The notes beneath the pieces were generated by a model. That model ran no database searches and had not been told where the DNA came from. It saw nothing but the letters and a program-made list of their open reading frames with translations. A program made the position numbers and the translations under genes. From JACKOB01 sp024234575 (lineage in GTDB: Bacteria; Pseudomonadota; Gammaproteobacteria; Pseudomonadales; Oleiphilaceae), in contig JBPJFZ010000009.1 in the NCBI GenBank assembly GCA_051208035.1, forward strand, positions 62,001 through 126,000: 64,000 nt of DNA, given 5' to 3'. Positions 16,168 to 24,305 of this stretch are shown one piece after another. Each line of letters opens with the position of its first letter. Position 1 is the stretch's first letter.

Positions 16168-17415
16168 TTACCATTGAATGGGGGCTTCACTCGAGCCTGC
16201 AGTAGGTCTGACCTCTTTGTCTGCTTGTGCGTTACCACTTGATGAGGTAGAAGTTAATCGTTTTACGACAGCGCCTTTTTCAACTTTGCTATAATCACCA
16301 TCGGTAAGTTCAGCCACAGCGTAGCCCGCCATTACCGTCACCACCGACAACTGTCCCATTTTCTTGCCTTCTACTTTAATTGGCATGCCTGTATTCGGGT
16401 CGGTCAGCGTGCGCCCTTTCCCATAGAGGGCAAATACATCACCTTCTTTTACTCTAACCTGCCCCTGGTTCAGATAAATTTCGTCTTTGGCAACGACATC
16501 CATCACTTTGACCGGGTAAATGTTATCGAGTATTCCTGATACTACGGCATTAGAGACATCCTCGAGAGTGCTTGTCTCGTCTTTTTCACTACGCTCGAAC
16601 TCTTGCTTCAGGCTATCAGCCATAAGGATTTTTTGCGTTGCAACTTCGATAAGCTGGTAAGAAAGATCGATACGGTCTGTCATCTTGGTTTTAACCATGC
16701 CATAGAACTCTTTGCGTTCGACGACTGTTGCTAAATCATGGATGTTACCGACGATCATTAAGTCTGCGCCGGCAACCTGGCCCAATCGGCTCGCCTCGGC
16801 GGCGGGAACATTATCAGAAGAGAGTAGTGCTTTCTCTGAAGCAAACTCGTTACCAAAGCTACGGTTTACCACAGCAAACTGTTGCGTTTTGGTGATTGAT
16901 GTTTGTATTTCATCCCGCAGGCGGCTGGATATTTGATAAGCGCTGCTTGGCGTGCCCATGTCGTTGATGGAAAACGTTGGATGCGTAAATCTAAAGGGCA
17001 TGACAGCAATGCTGGAGCGCTTTTCATCCTGAACAAGAGACTGATATTGAGGAATTTTTGCGTTTATGGTGACAGACCATACGTCGCCACTATTGGCTGG
17101 CTTTTTAACATTCGTGACTTCGTAAGATTCAACCCAGCCCTTAGAACGGGTGAATATCTGCTCTTCGACACCGATGGTCGCAGACTTACTCTCTACGGAG
17201 TTGTTTACTATCTGCTGAAAATCAAGTCTTAACTGTTTCTCACTGCTAACCTGGAGGCCTCTTACCTGGCGAACAGCATCCATGAGTGCCGAGGTCAGTG
17301 CTTCCTGATAGTCGCTACCAAAGCCTGTGGTAGTTTTACTCACTGATTCCGTTTTAGCCAAAAGGCTGCAAGGGAGTAGTAGTATAAAAATTAAAAAATA
17401 TAATTGCTTTTTCAT
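16168..17415 (-). CDS. CsgG/FlgT-like exported envelope protein
   Basis: This 415-residue periplasmic protein has a signal peptide (MKKQLYFLIFILLLPCSLLA). It then has an LPP20/FlgT-N-like segment (TTGFGSDYQEALTSALMDAVRQVRG), a middle domain like CsgG/LpoB (IAVMPFRF, SRLGQVAGADLMIVGNI) and a C-terminal beta domain with VKEGDVFALYGKGRTL as in FlgT-C. FlgT supports the Vibrio flagellar motor ring; no flagellar genes are near, and the LpoB operon context suggests a cell-envelope role instead. I chose the internal Met at 17415 (GAG 8 bases upstream, MKK signal peptide start) over the Met five codons upstream at 17430. A terminator precedes it. Confidence 0.8.
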   Translation of the reverse strand: MKKQLYFLIFILLLPCSLLAKTESVSKTTTGFGSDYQEALTSALMDAVRQVRGLQVSSEKQLRLDFQQIVNNSVESKSATIGVEEQIFTRSKGWVESYEVTNVKKPANSGDVWSVTINAKIPQYQSLVQDEKRSSIAVMPFRFTHPTFSINDMGTPSSAYQISSRLRDEIQTSITKTQQFAVVNRSFGNEFASEKALLSSDNVPAAEASRLGQVAGADLMIVGNIHDLATVVERKEFYGMVKTKMTDRIDLSYQLIEVATQKILMADSLKQEFERSEKDETSTLEDVSNAVVSGILDNIYPVKVMDVVAKDEIYLNQGQVRVKEGDVFALYGKGRTLTDPNTGMPIKVEGKKMGQLSVVTVMAGYAVAELTDGDYSKVEKGAVVKRLTSTSSSGNAQADKEVRPTAGSSEAPIQW

Positions 17416-17451
17416 CCTGGAAACTCGCATTTATTGCTTACTTTGAGATAG

Positions 17452-17478
17452 AAAAAAGGCCGGGTTTTTGCCCGACCT
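17452..17478 (-). terminator. Intrinsic terminator inside the lpoB operon
   Basis: On the minus strand AGGTCGGG (17478-17471) and CCCGGCCT (17464-17457) form an 8-bp stem with one G-U pair, followed by TTTTT (17456-17452). It lies between lpoB and the CsgG/FlgT-like gene, so the last gene may be expressed at a lower level or from its own promoter. Confidence 0.85.
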
Positions 17479-17487
17479 GATCGTGGC

Positions 17488-18087
17488 TTACATAGACATG
17501 AAAGTCTTTTCACCAGTTTTGCGGATTTCTTTCTCGCCAGCCCATTCCATGATGCCGCTTTCAAGATTTACCATCTTCAGGGTGAATTTGTAGTAAACGT
17601 CTTGAACGCCATTATTGCGCTTGGTGATACTGGACATGTTGCCGTACAACATAAACTCTGCACCTGTTTGCTTACCGAAAGCAGCCGCTTTATTTGGGTC
17701 AACCATACCGCTATCCATCTGGAACTGCATTTGTTCCTGAATTGCTTTCACGGCGGTCATATCAACAAAACGGAACTTGCCAGACTGTAGCAATTTAGTC
17801 TGGATGGTGTCAGTGATGGACTCTGTATCAATATGTTCAGTGGTTTTGTTCTTGATTTTGTCAACGAACACAACCGGGCGACGGTTAGCAGTCATTTGCA
17901 CAATTGGCGGAAAGCTGATGAGGTCATCTACCATCTTGGCGGCAATGGATTGCAGGTCCGTAGAACCAAAACCCGTAGTCGTTGTTTCGACGGCGGTTGC
18001 ATCACCATATTGAATTTTTTGGCTGGAACAGGCAGTAAGAAGTAAGCCTGCCAGAATTACTGCAAATATATTCATAAATTTCATCAT
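17488..18087 (-). CDS. lpoB: Penicillin-binding protein activator LpoB
   Basis: This 199-residue lipoprotein has lipobox LTAC (Cys at about residue 20) and a CsgG-like globular domain: RRPVVFVDKIKNKTTEHIDT, ITDTIQTKLLQSGKFRFVD, AAAFGKQTGAEFMLYGN and YYKFTLKMVNLESGIMEW. In E. coli LpoB reaches from the outer membrane through peptidoglycan to activate PBP1B. I set the start at 18087 (MMKFMNIF) because GGAG lies 6 bases upstream; the open frame extends a further 14 codons. The neighbour YcfL is the same as in E. coli (ycfL-lpoB). The linker before the domain is short, as in non-enteric LpoB proteins. Confidence 0.92.
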   Translation of the reverse strand: MMKFMNIFAVILAGLLLTACSSQKIQYGDATAVETTTTGFGSTDLQSIAAKMVDDLISFPPIVQMTANRRPVVFVDKIKNKTTEHIDTESITDTIQTKLLQSGKFRFVDMTAVKAIQEQMQFQMDSGMVDPNKAAAFGKQTGAEFMLYGNMSSITKRNNGVQDVYYKFTLKMVNLESGIMEWAGEKEIRKTGEKTFMSM

Positions 18088-18115
18088 TTTTTTCTCCAGT
18101 TTTTTAAAGTAGTGT

Positions 18116-18520
18116 TCAGTCCTGAACAAGAATCTTAAATGAGTTTACAGAGGGGTTTGGTGCAACGCCCTGCACTGTTTTACTTTCATAGGGGGTGATG
18201 GTTAGCGGTGTCCAGGGTCTGCCATCGATGGCGACTTCAAACCCGTTTTTATCCAGCCACTTAAATTTGTACTCAAAGCTGAGATCGTGTCTGGAATCGT
18301 TTTTAATCGTTACCTGTGTTTTCAGCAGATCACCCACATAACCTGTTTTCACATCTGCGATGGTGAGATCAGAGGACAATGTGCCGCTTTTGGATTCAAT
18401 AATTTGTTGCGTCGTACCATCATTGTTTACGGTGACCGTAGCGGTTTCGTTAACGGCACAACCGGCAACAGTCGTTACCAGGCTGGCCAGCATTAATGTT
18501 TTCAATATCTCTCTTCGCAT
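18116..18520 (-). CDS. ycfL: YcfL family (DUF1425) lipoprotein
   Basis: This 134-residue lipoprotein has lipobox VAGC (Cys at about residue 21) and a DUF1425 domain with YVGDLLKTQVTIKNDS, LSFEYKFKWLDKNGFEV and RPWTPLTITPYESKTVQGV. YcfL always travels with LpoB, but its activity is unknown. The start at 18520 is supported by GGAG 7 bases upstream and by the signal peptide; a longer frame reaches 18562. It lies between the COG3014 gene (31-base gap) and lpoB (28-base gap) in one transcription unit. Confidence 0.9.
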   Translation of the reverse strand: MRREILKTLMLASLVTTVAGCAVNETATVTVNNDGTTQQIIESKSGTLSSDLTIADVKTGYVGDLLKTQVTIKNDSRHDLSFEYKFKWLDKNGFEVAIDGRPWTPLTITPYESKTVQGVAPNPSVNSFKILVQD

Positions 18521-18551
18521 TTCCTTGCTCCATGTGAGTTTATTGTGGGGA

Positions 18552-19976
18552 TTACAACGCATATACCTGCGTAATTAGTTGGTTGTTCACATTGACGACT
18601 CTGACAAAGGTTGTCCGCTTCGCCTTAATGGTCAGTGGTACGGCTGTTTCTGTCAGCGGCGTAGAGAAGCGGACTTCCTGGTCGCCTTCGCTTAGGTTGA
18701 AGCGCATGACTTGCCCAGTGTGAGGCAACGTTAGCCAACTGCGTCGATCAGCGCTTTCCGAGATAATATTATAGGCGCTGGCGGCGAGTTGTCCTGCAAT
18801 TCCAAGCTGTTTAGCGCTTTCTTTTTGCAACTGATATTTTGCGGCAGCCCGCAATGCCTGTCTCACCAATAACGCCGGGATCTGCTCTTTAAGGTCTTTT
18901 ACCGCTAAGACGCCTACATCAACAACGGTCTCTGATACGGCCAGTTCTTTAAAATTGTCATCCATCGCCTTTAACGGCTGACTAACAGGCCAAAGGCTGG
19001 TGTCATAGTAGGGAAAGGCGAGGGATATCAATCCGCCGTCAAAGGTCGGTAGTGGTATTTTGATTTCGCTTTTAGCCGGTACGAACCCATCTTCAAAAAA
19101 TACGACGACGACGCCCTCATTGGCTTTAGGTTCGTTGAGGTCTTTGCGAGCGGGTCGATCACCAAGTTTTTTAGAGACGCGGGCAATATCTTGTTTAATC
19201 AGATCGCTGTCAGAGTTAATTTCCAGCGCTTTTTTGTAATCAACCAGTGCGGAGTTATATTCGCCTGATGCTTCCCAAAAAGCGGCGGAGGTATAGAAAG
19301 TATAAGCGTTCTGGAAAGAACTTTTTACTTTGCCAGCGACAGTATCAAGGCCAGCAAACTCGTTTGAAAGTGTGCTGACGTCAATGTTATTTGCATCGGC
19401 TTCCTCATAGGCTTCAGCGACTTCTTTCTCATGCTGTTCAAGTAAAATTTGTTGTTCCAGTGCAACTTTTCTGAATTCAACTGATGCACCATCGATATCT
19501 TTTTCGCCGAGATAATTAAATGCCTGATGATGGTGTGTGAAAATACGCTCGTAGCCAGCACCTTTATAGGGGATTACGTTTTCGTTAACGAGTAATGAAG
19601 AACCCTGGGCTGCGACGTCGGATACCTCTACGGTCGATGCCAGGTCTTTTTCTTCGAACTTGGAAATAACCAGGTTAAAGTCAGCCTTGCTGTCGGGGTA
19701 CATGTTGTTAAGTTGCAATAGCCGTCCGCGCTCCATCATATAAAGCATGGCGTCTGCACTTTCTCTTTCGTCGTTTAATTCGGCCAGGACGTTGTCCAGT
19801 GCAGTCTTCGCCGCTGGTGCTGCAATGGGGTCCGCTGTTGGGGCAACAATGGCTTGCTTAAAGACCGCCGCTTGATCTGGGTAGGATGTAAATAAAGAGG
19901 ACGTGGCACATCCTTGCAAAAGAAAATAAAGCGTACATAAAACAGTGAGGCGCAAAGCCGTAAGAACTCTATTCAT
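18552..19976 (-). CDS. COG3014 family lipoprotein with TPR-like repeats
   Basis: This 474-residue lipoprotein leads the LpoB operon. The lipobox is LQGC (Cys23). An alpha-helical N-terminal half contains TPR-like units (ADAMLYMMERGRLLQLNNMY, AFNYLGEKDIDGASVEFR, EYNSALVDYKKALEINSDSD), and a beta-rich C-terminal half starts near EGVVVVFFEDGFVPAK. COG3014 proteins are recurrent partners of lpoB-ycfL in Vibrio and Shewanella-type genomes as far as I recall; the role is unknown. An AAGGAGAG ribosome binding site precedes the ATG. A scaffold role in peptidoglycan synthesis or outer-membrane coupling would fit but is inference. Confidence 0.85.
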   Translation of the reverse strand: MNRVLTALRLTVLCTLYFLLQGCATSSLFTSYPDQAAVFKQAIVAPTADPIAAPAAKTALDNVLAELNDERESADAMLYMMERGRLLQLNNMYPDSKADFNLVISKFEEKDLASTVEVSDVAAQGSSLLVNENVIPYKGAGYERIFTHHHQAFNYLGEKDIDGASVEFRKVALEQQILLEQHEKEVAEAYEEADANNIDVSTLSNEFAGLDTVAGKVKSSFQNAYTFYTSAAFWEASGEYNSALVDYKKALEINSDSDLIKQDIARVSKKLGDRPARKDLNEPKANEGVVVVFFEDGFVPAKSEIKIPLPTFDGGLISLAFPYYDTSLWPVSQPLKAMDDNFKELAVSETVVDVGVLAVKDLKEQIPALLVRQALRAAAKYQLQKESAKQLGIAGQLAASAYNIISESADRRSWLTLPHTGQVMRFNLSEGDQEVRFSTPLTETAVPLTIKAKRTTFVRVVNVNNQLITQVYAL

Positions 19977-20148
19977 TCTACTCTCCTTGTAAAATGCGCG
20001 GAATTCTACTTTTTTTGGTGATTAATTGCACTAACTTTGACTACCTGATCATAAACATTTGATAGAGTTTTAAGATAAATTGAGAATAGCGTACATATTT
20101 TAAAGACGTGCGGCGCTTAACTTGGGCGCTCGAACAACAGCTTTTATA

Positions 20149-21078
20149 TTAACGCGACTTTCTCTTCTTTTTCCGCGCCTCAGCAATGGCTTTTTTTCGT
20201 GCTTCATTCTCCGCTTGCTGGATAATGACCTGTTCTTTTTCTAACGCTATCATTGCTGGTGTTTCAAGTGTAATTGCACCGATCATGCCTGATCTTAGCT
20301 CATTCATGAATATAGTGGAGACCCGCTCAAGGTCTACCTGGCCACCAGCTCTTAGACAGCCTCGTCGTGCGCCTACAAATTCGAGAAACTCTAGCTCCGT
20401 TTGCGGCATCTGGTCTAGTTCGTACCTTGCTTTCAGTAAGTCGGGGTATTCTTTCAGCAAGTAGTCGACCGCAAAAAAGGCAACGTCTGCGTAACTGACC
20501 ACTGTATCTTTGATTGCCCCGGTGGCTGCAAGACGGTAACTGCTTTTTTCATTCTCGACTTTGGGCCAGAGGATGCCTGGGGTGTCTAAGAGAATGATGC
20601 CGTTTTTTAGATTAATGCGTTGCTGGCCTTTGGTGATAGCGGGTTCGTTGCCGGTTTTGGCGATACTTTTACCTGCCATGGAGTTGATCAGTGTTGATTT
20701 TCCGACGTTAGGAATACCTGTGATCATGGCCACGATAGATTTCTCGTTGCCGGTTTTGTGGGGAACGAGTTTCTGGCAGAGCGATATAATCTGCTGGCTA
20801 CGGTCAAGTTGTTCTGTGCTGACGGCAAGTGTCTTGGTGTTGTCTTGCTGCTCAAAGTGATCACGCCATAATTGTGTAATGGTGGGGTCGGCCAGGTCAG
20901 ATTTGCTCAACAGTTTGATGCTGGGCTTTCTGGCGCGCAGTTTTTCGATAAAGGGATTAGAGCTGCTGTACGGTAGGCGAGCGTCCAGCAACTCGATAAT
21001 GACATCAACCTGGGGTAGCACCTCGGCCATTTCTTTGCTGGCTTTGTGCATGTGGCCGGGGTACCAATGTAGTGACAT
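20149..21078 (-). CDS. ylqF: Ribosome biogenesis GTPase YlqF (RbgA)
   Basis: This 309-residue GTPase has circularly permuted motifs. G4 comes first (LLSKSD, a variant of NKxD, about residue 55), then G1 GIPNVGKSTLIN, G2 TKGQQ and G3 DTPGILWP. The N-terminus IHWYPGHM-like (SLHWYPGHMHKA) is the family signature. In Bacillus, RbgA matures the 50S subunit. The C-terminal domain (EFVGARRGCLRAGGQVDLER) is intact and a Lys/Arg-rich tail follows. It diverges from rhlE. Confidence 0.93.
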   Translation of the reverse strand: MSLHWYPGHMHKASKEMAEVLPQVDVIIELLDARLPYSSSNPFIEKLRARKPSIKLLSKSDLADPTITQLWRDHFEQQDNTKTLAVSTEQLDRSQQIISLCQKLVPHKTGNEKSIVAMITGIPNVGKSTLINSMAGKSIAKTGNEPAITKGQQRINLKNGIILLDTPGILWPKVENEKSSYRLAATGAIKDTVVSYADVAFFAVDYLLKEYPDLLKARYELDQMPQTELEFLEFVGARRGCLRAGGQVDLERVSTIFMNELRSGMIGAITLETPAMIALEKEQVIIQQAENEARKKAIAEARKKKRKSR

Positions 21079-21320
21079 AGCGTGCTCGTATATAAGGTGA
21101 ATCAGGCCGCGGCCTTGTGTGGTTGTTGATGAAGATTCTACCAGAGTATCAACAGATATTAGATTTTATTATTCAGACGCTGATGCCGCAGAGGTGTCCG
21201 TAAAATCAAGTTTTACATTCGATGGGCAAGCATCAATAGCACTTGCCAATGAGTTCCTGTAAGCTTCACACCCCGCGAACCCGCGTGATAATTAGCAGTG
21301 CAGTAATAAGAGATTAATCT

Positions 21321-22634
21321 ATGAGCTTTGCCTCCCTGGGGTTATCTGCCCCGATTCTTGAAGCCGTCGCCAAAGAAGGCTATGACACACCCTCACCAAT
21401 CCAAAGCCAGGCAATTCCGGCAATACTTGCCGGCAAGGATGTCATGGCTGCGGCGCAGACCGGCACGGGTAAAACTGCTGGTTTTACTTTGCCAATGCTG
21501 GAAATTCTATCCCGTGGCGACAAGGTGCAGCCCAATCAGGTGCGAGCCTTGATTCTTGCACCAACGCGAGAGTTGGCGGCTCAGGTCGGGGAGAGTGTTG
21601 CAACCTATGGTCGTCATTTACCGCTGCGATCAACGGTGGTATTTGGTGGCGTCAAGATTAATCCGCAGATGATTGCTCTGCGTAAAGGGGTTGATGTGCT
21701 GGTTGCCACACCTGGGCGGCTACTTGATCTTTACCGTCAGAATGCCGTCAGATTTAAGCAGCTTGAAATCCTCGTTCTGGATGAAGCTGACCGAATGCTG
21801 GACATGGGTTTTATCAACGATATTAAGAAAATCCTGGCGGCATTACCGAAAGATCGCCAAAATCTGATGTTTTCGGCAACATTTTCTGATGATATTCGTA
21901 ATTTAGCGAAAGGCCTGGTGCATGACCCGGTTGAAATTTCTGTTAGCCCAAGAAATACAACCGTCAAAATGGTAGAGCAGTGGATTTGTCCTGTCGATAA
22001 GAAGCAAAAGCCGGCATTGCTGAAGCGATTGATATTGGATAATCAGTGGGATCAGGTGTTAGTGTTCTCGAAAACAAAACATGGTGCTAACAGATTGTCG
22101 CGTTTTCTGGATGAGTCTGGCATCAAATCCTCGGCAATTCATGGTAGTAAAGGCCAAGGGGCAAGAACGCGAGCGCTGGCAGATTTTAAAAGTGGTGCTA
22201 TTCGCGCTTTGGTCGCCACAGACATTGCCGCTCGTGGCCTGGATATTGATCAGTTGCCGCATGTAGTGAACTTCGATCTGCCCAACGTACCTGAAGACTA
22301 TGTGCACCGGATCGGTCGCACCGGCAGAGCGGGTGCCAGCGGTCAGGCGGTTTCTTTGGTCAGTGCAGATGAGTTCAAACAGTTATCAGATATCGAAAGG
22401 CTCACCGGCGAGATGCTTGAGCGCAGGATGGTGGATGGGTTTGAACCGACGCATAGTTTGCCGGAATCACGAAAAGTGCATCGACCACTTGGTCCTAAGC
22501 GGCCCAAAAAGCCTAAAGATGGTCACAGAGACGGACAGCGTTCGGCGGGAAATGCCAGAGGGAATAATCCGCCAGAGCGGGCACGTCGCGGAACCGAAGG
22601 CCGACAAGCGCCACGCAGACGAAACCCTGGCTAA
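21321..22634 (+). CDS. rhlE: DEAD-box RNA helicase RhlE
   Basis: This 437-residue RNA helicase carries all core motifs: Q motif (TPSPIQSQAIPA), AQTGTGKT, PTRELAAQ, DEAD in LVLDEADRMLDMGF, SAT in FSATFSDDI, ARGLDID and HRIGRTGRAG. The short C-terminal tail after residue 385 is rich in Arg, Lys, Gly and Pro, as in RhlE. RhlE helps remodel ribosome assembly intermediates and mRNA structure. The ribosome binding site (GAGATTAATCT) is modest. RhlE rather than SrmB or DbpA is assigned from the short tail and NLPNVPEDYVHR-type motif V-VI region. Confidence 0.92.
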   Translation: MSFASLGLSAPILEAVAKEGYDTPSPIQSQAIPAILAGKDVMAAAQTGTGKTAGFTLPMLEILSRGDKVQPNQVRALILAPTRELAAQVGESVATYGRHLPLRSTVVFGGVKINPQMIALRKGVDVLVATPGRLLDLYRQNAVRFKQLEILVLDEADRMLDMGFINDIKKILAALPKDRQNLMFSATFSDDIRNLAKGLVHDPVEISVSPRNTTVKMVEQWICPVDKKQKPALLKRLILDNQWDQVLVFSKTKHGANRLSRFLDESGIKSSAIHGSKGQGARTRALADFKSGAIRALVATDIAARGLDIDQLPHVVNFDLPNVPEDYVHRIGRTGRAGASGQAVSLVSADEFKQLSDIERLTGEMLERRMVDGFEPTHSLPESRKVHRPLGPKRPKKPKDGHRDGQRSAGNARGNNPPERARRGTEGRQAPRRRNPG

Positions 22635-22680
22635 TATTTATGGCCAAATCGCCAGGCTAAAAAATGGTTAACTGTTTGGT

Positions 22681-23460
22681 CTAGCGATATTTGTCTAACG
22701 CTTTGCTGATGAATCCGGTTTTTATCATCGCGTTCAGCCTGTCGTCTATTTCTTCAGTGGCGACAGGTGAGTGTGGCGAGTAGGCGCATTGCAAGTCGTA
22801 GTCGTCAGCATGAAATGAGGCCAGTGTGAGATTGTCATTTGGCTGGCCTTGCCGGATCTGGTACAAAAGTAAAATATCAAAGTCTATCAGCGCATCCAGA
22901 CGGCCCAGGCTAACCAGCCGAACACCTTTATCAATACCCTGAACTTGCTCGGCCAGAGCAGCCTTGGTTGAAAACATCTCCATTATTGATGGGTGATAGA
23001 CGTAGCCGTTATAGGTGCCTATGACTTTTCCTCGCAGATCATCGAGAGATGTGATCTCGTGCTCACTCCCTTTTTGCACCAGAAATCGGTCTGCGCCTTG
23101 AAAGAGCACAGGTGACCAGCTTAGCAATTCTGGTTTTTCTTTCCAGATAGGGTTGGTGATACAGTCAACATGTATGGAACCTTCTGCCAGTTGCGCCTCG
23201 ATCCGTTTAACCGGTACTTCACGATACGCGACTTTATAGCCGCCTTGCCGGGCCAGCTCGTCACCAATGTCTTTGATCAGGCCTGCTGTTAATTGTCCAT
23301 TTTTAGACCAGGCAAAAGGGGGCGTGGCGTCCGTCCAATAGCTCAGTATCAACGTCGTGTCCGCCTGCGTTGTTGCAGAAAAGTTTACCAACAAGAGCAA
23401 TACCGCCGTCAGAATTCTACGGCAGGAAAAGGTATGGATGGAGGTCTTTTCAGTAAGCAT
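22681..23460 (-). CDS. Periplasmic solute-binding protein, family 3 type
   Basis: This is a 259-residue exported protein. A signal peptide (residues 10-33) precedes LSYWTDATPPFAWSKNGQLTAGLIKDIGDELARQGG, the standard start of an SBP_bac_3 (amino-acid-binding type) fold. A hinge region (SLDDLRGKVIGTYNGYVY) and a C-terminal ALDKYR follow. No ABC permease or ATPase adjoins it, so it may serve a distant transporter or act as a sensor-like binding protein, as many orphan members do in marine and Pseudomonas-like bacteria. Ligand unknown. Confidence 0.82.
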   Translation of the reverse strand: MLTEKTSIHTFSCRRILTAVLLLLVNFSATTQADTTLILSYWTDATPPFAWSKNGQLTAGLIKDIGDELARQGGYKVAYREVPVKRIEAQLAEGSIHVDCITNPIWKEKPELLSWSPVLFQGADRFLVQKGSEHEITSLDDLRGKVIGTYNGYVYHPSIMEMFSTKAALAEQVQGIDKGVRLVSLGRLDALIDFDILLLYQIRQGQPNDNLTLASFHADDYDLQCAYSPHSPVATEEIDDRLNAMIKTGFISKALDKYR

Positions 23461-23530
23461 AGCCAGAGTTGCTTTTTAGTATGGTTAATATGATTTTAGC
23501 AGAACTTTGACATTGGTAAAAAACGCTGTA

Positions 23531-23989
23531 CTACCAACGACTGGCTCTTTTTTGGTCTGATGCTTTTTGCTCGACCCAGTGATCACCACTTTTAGTGCGT
23601 TCTTTTTTCCAAAATGGGGCATCTACTTTCAGGTAGTCCATCAAAAATTCACAGGCTTGGAATGCCGCCTCCCGGTGAGCGCTGCTTACCCCCACAAACA
23701 CAATTTGATCACCTAAATCGAGATTGCCGACACGGTGTATGATCTGCACCTGATAAATCGGCCATTTAGTTTTAGCCTCTTCGATGATTTTTTCTAATGC
23801 TTTTTCGGTCATGCCGGGGTAATGCTCTAGATATAAGCCCAGCAAGTCCGTGCGGTCACCAAAGTCCCGCACCAGACCTGTAAAGCAGCATATCGCACCT
23901 ATCTTTGGTGCGTCGGAATGAAAGGCTTTAGTTTGTGCGCCAACGTCAAAGTCAGCCTCTTGGATGCTAATCATCAGCGTATTGCCCAT
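23531..23989 (-). CDS. moaE: Molybdopterin synthase catalytic subunit MoaE
   Basis: MoaE is the large subunit of molybdopterin synthase, which puts two sulfurs from MoaD into precursor Z (cPMP). The 152-residue protein has GAICCFTGLVRDF, LYLEHYPGMTEKAL, VGNLDLGDQIVFVGVSSAHR and the active-site APFWKKERTKSGDHWVE with its lysines. It follows moaD by 39 bases and is the last gene of the leftward moaB-moeA-moaD-moaE unit. An internal Met at residue 6 is an alternative start. Confidence 0.95.
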   Translation of the reverse strand: MGNTLMISIQEADFDVGAQTKAFHSDAPKIGAICCFTGLVRDFGDRTDLLGLYLEHYPGMTEKALEKIIEEAKTKWPIYQVQIIHRVGNLDLGDQIVFVGVSSAHREAAFQACEFLMDYLKVDAPFWKKERTKSGDHWVEQKASDQKRASRW

Positions 23990-24028
23990 GTATCGTGTAA
24001 AAAGTGAGTTGGTGGCTGCTTTCTTCGT

Positions 24029-24277
24029 TTATCCGCCCGTTACGGGAGGAAAAAAAGCAATCTCGTCACTGGGTTTGACTGGCGTTTTCAGACTGGCCAT
24101 TTCTTGATTAACGGCGATCAAAATCTTGCCTTCGCTGAACACTTCTGCCCACGCATCACCTTTTTGTTGCAGCCTGGTAACGACATCCGCAACGGTTGTG
24201 ATTTTGTTTGTGTCTTGCCAGTTTTCTTCTTCACATTGTAAGCGTTCGCGCAGACTGGCGAAAAATTTGATTATCAT
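24029..24277 (-). CDS. moaD: Molybdopterin synthase sulfur carrier subunit MoaD
   Basis: This 82-residue ubiquitin-fold protein ends in the required Gly-Gly (FFPPVTGG), which is adenylated and converted to a thiocarboxylate. Other family features are IIKFFASLRERL at the start and ILIAVNQEMASLKTPVKPSDEIAFF. It lies 28 bases after moeA and directly before moaE, its partner subunit. Confidence 0.95.
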   Translation of the reverse strand: MIIKFFASLRERLQCEEENWQDTNKITTVADVVTRLQQKGDAWAEVFSEGKILIAVNQEMASLKTPVKPSDEIAFFPPVTGG

Positions 24278-24305
24278 GATTTGCCCTTTTCATTGTCCGC
24301 TGTTC

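Noticed and set aside
16168..17415. Flagellar FlgT proper
   Set aside because: No flagellar genes are near and the operon is that of LpoB; the similarity is limited to domain type.
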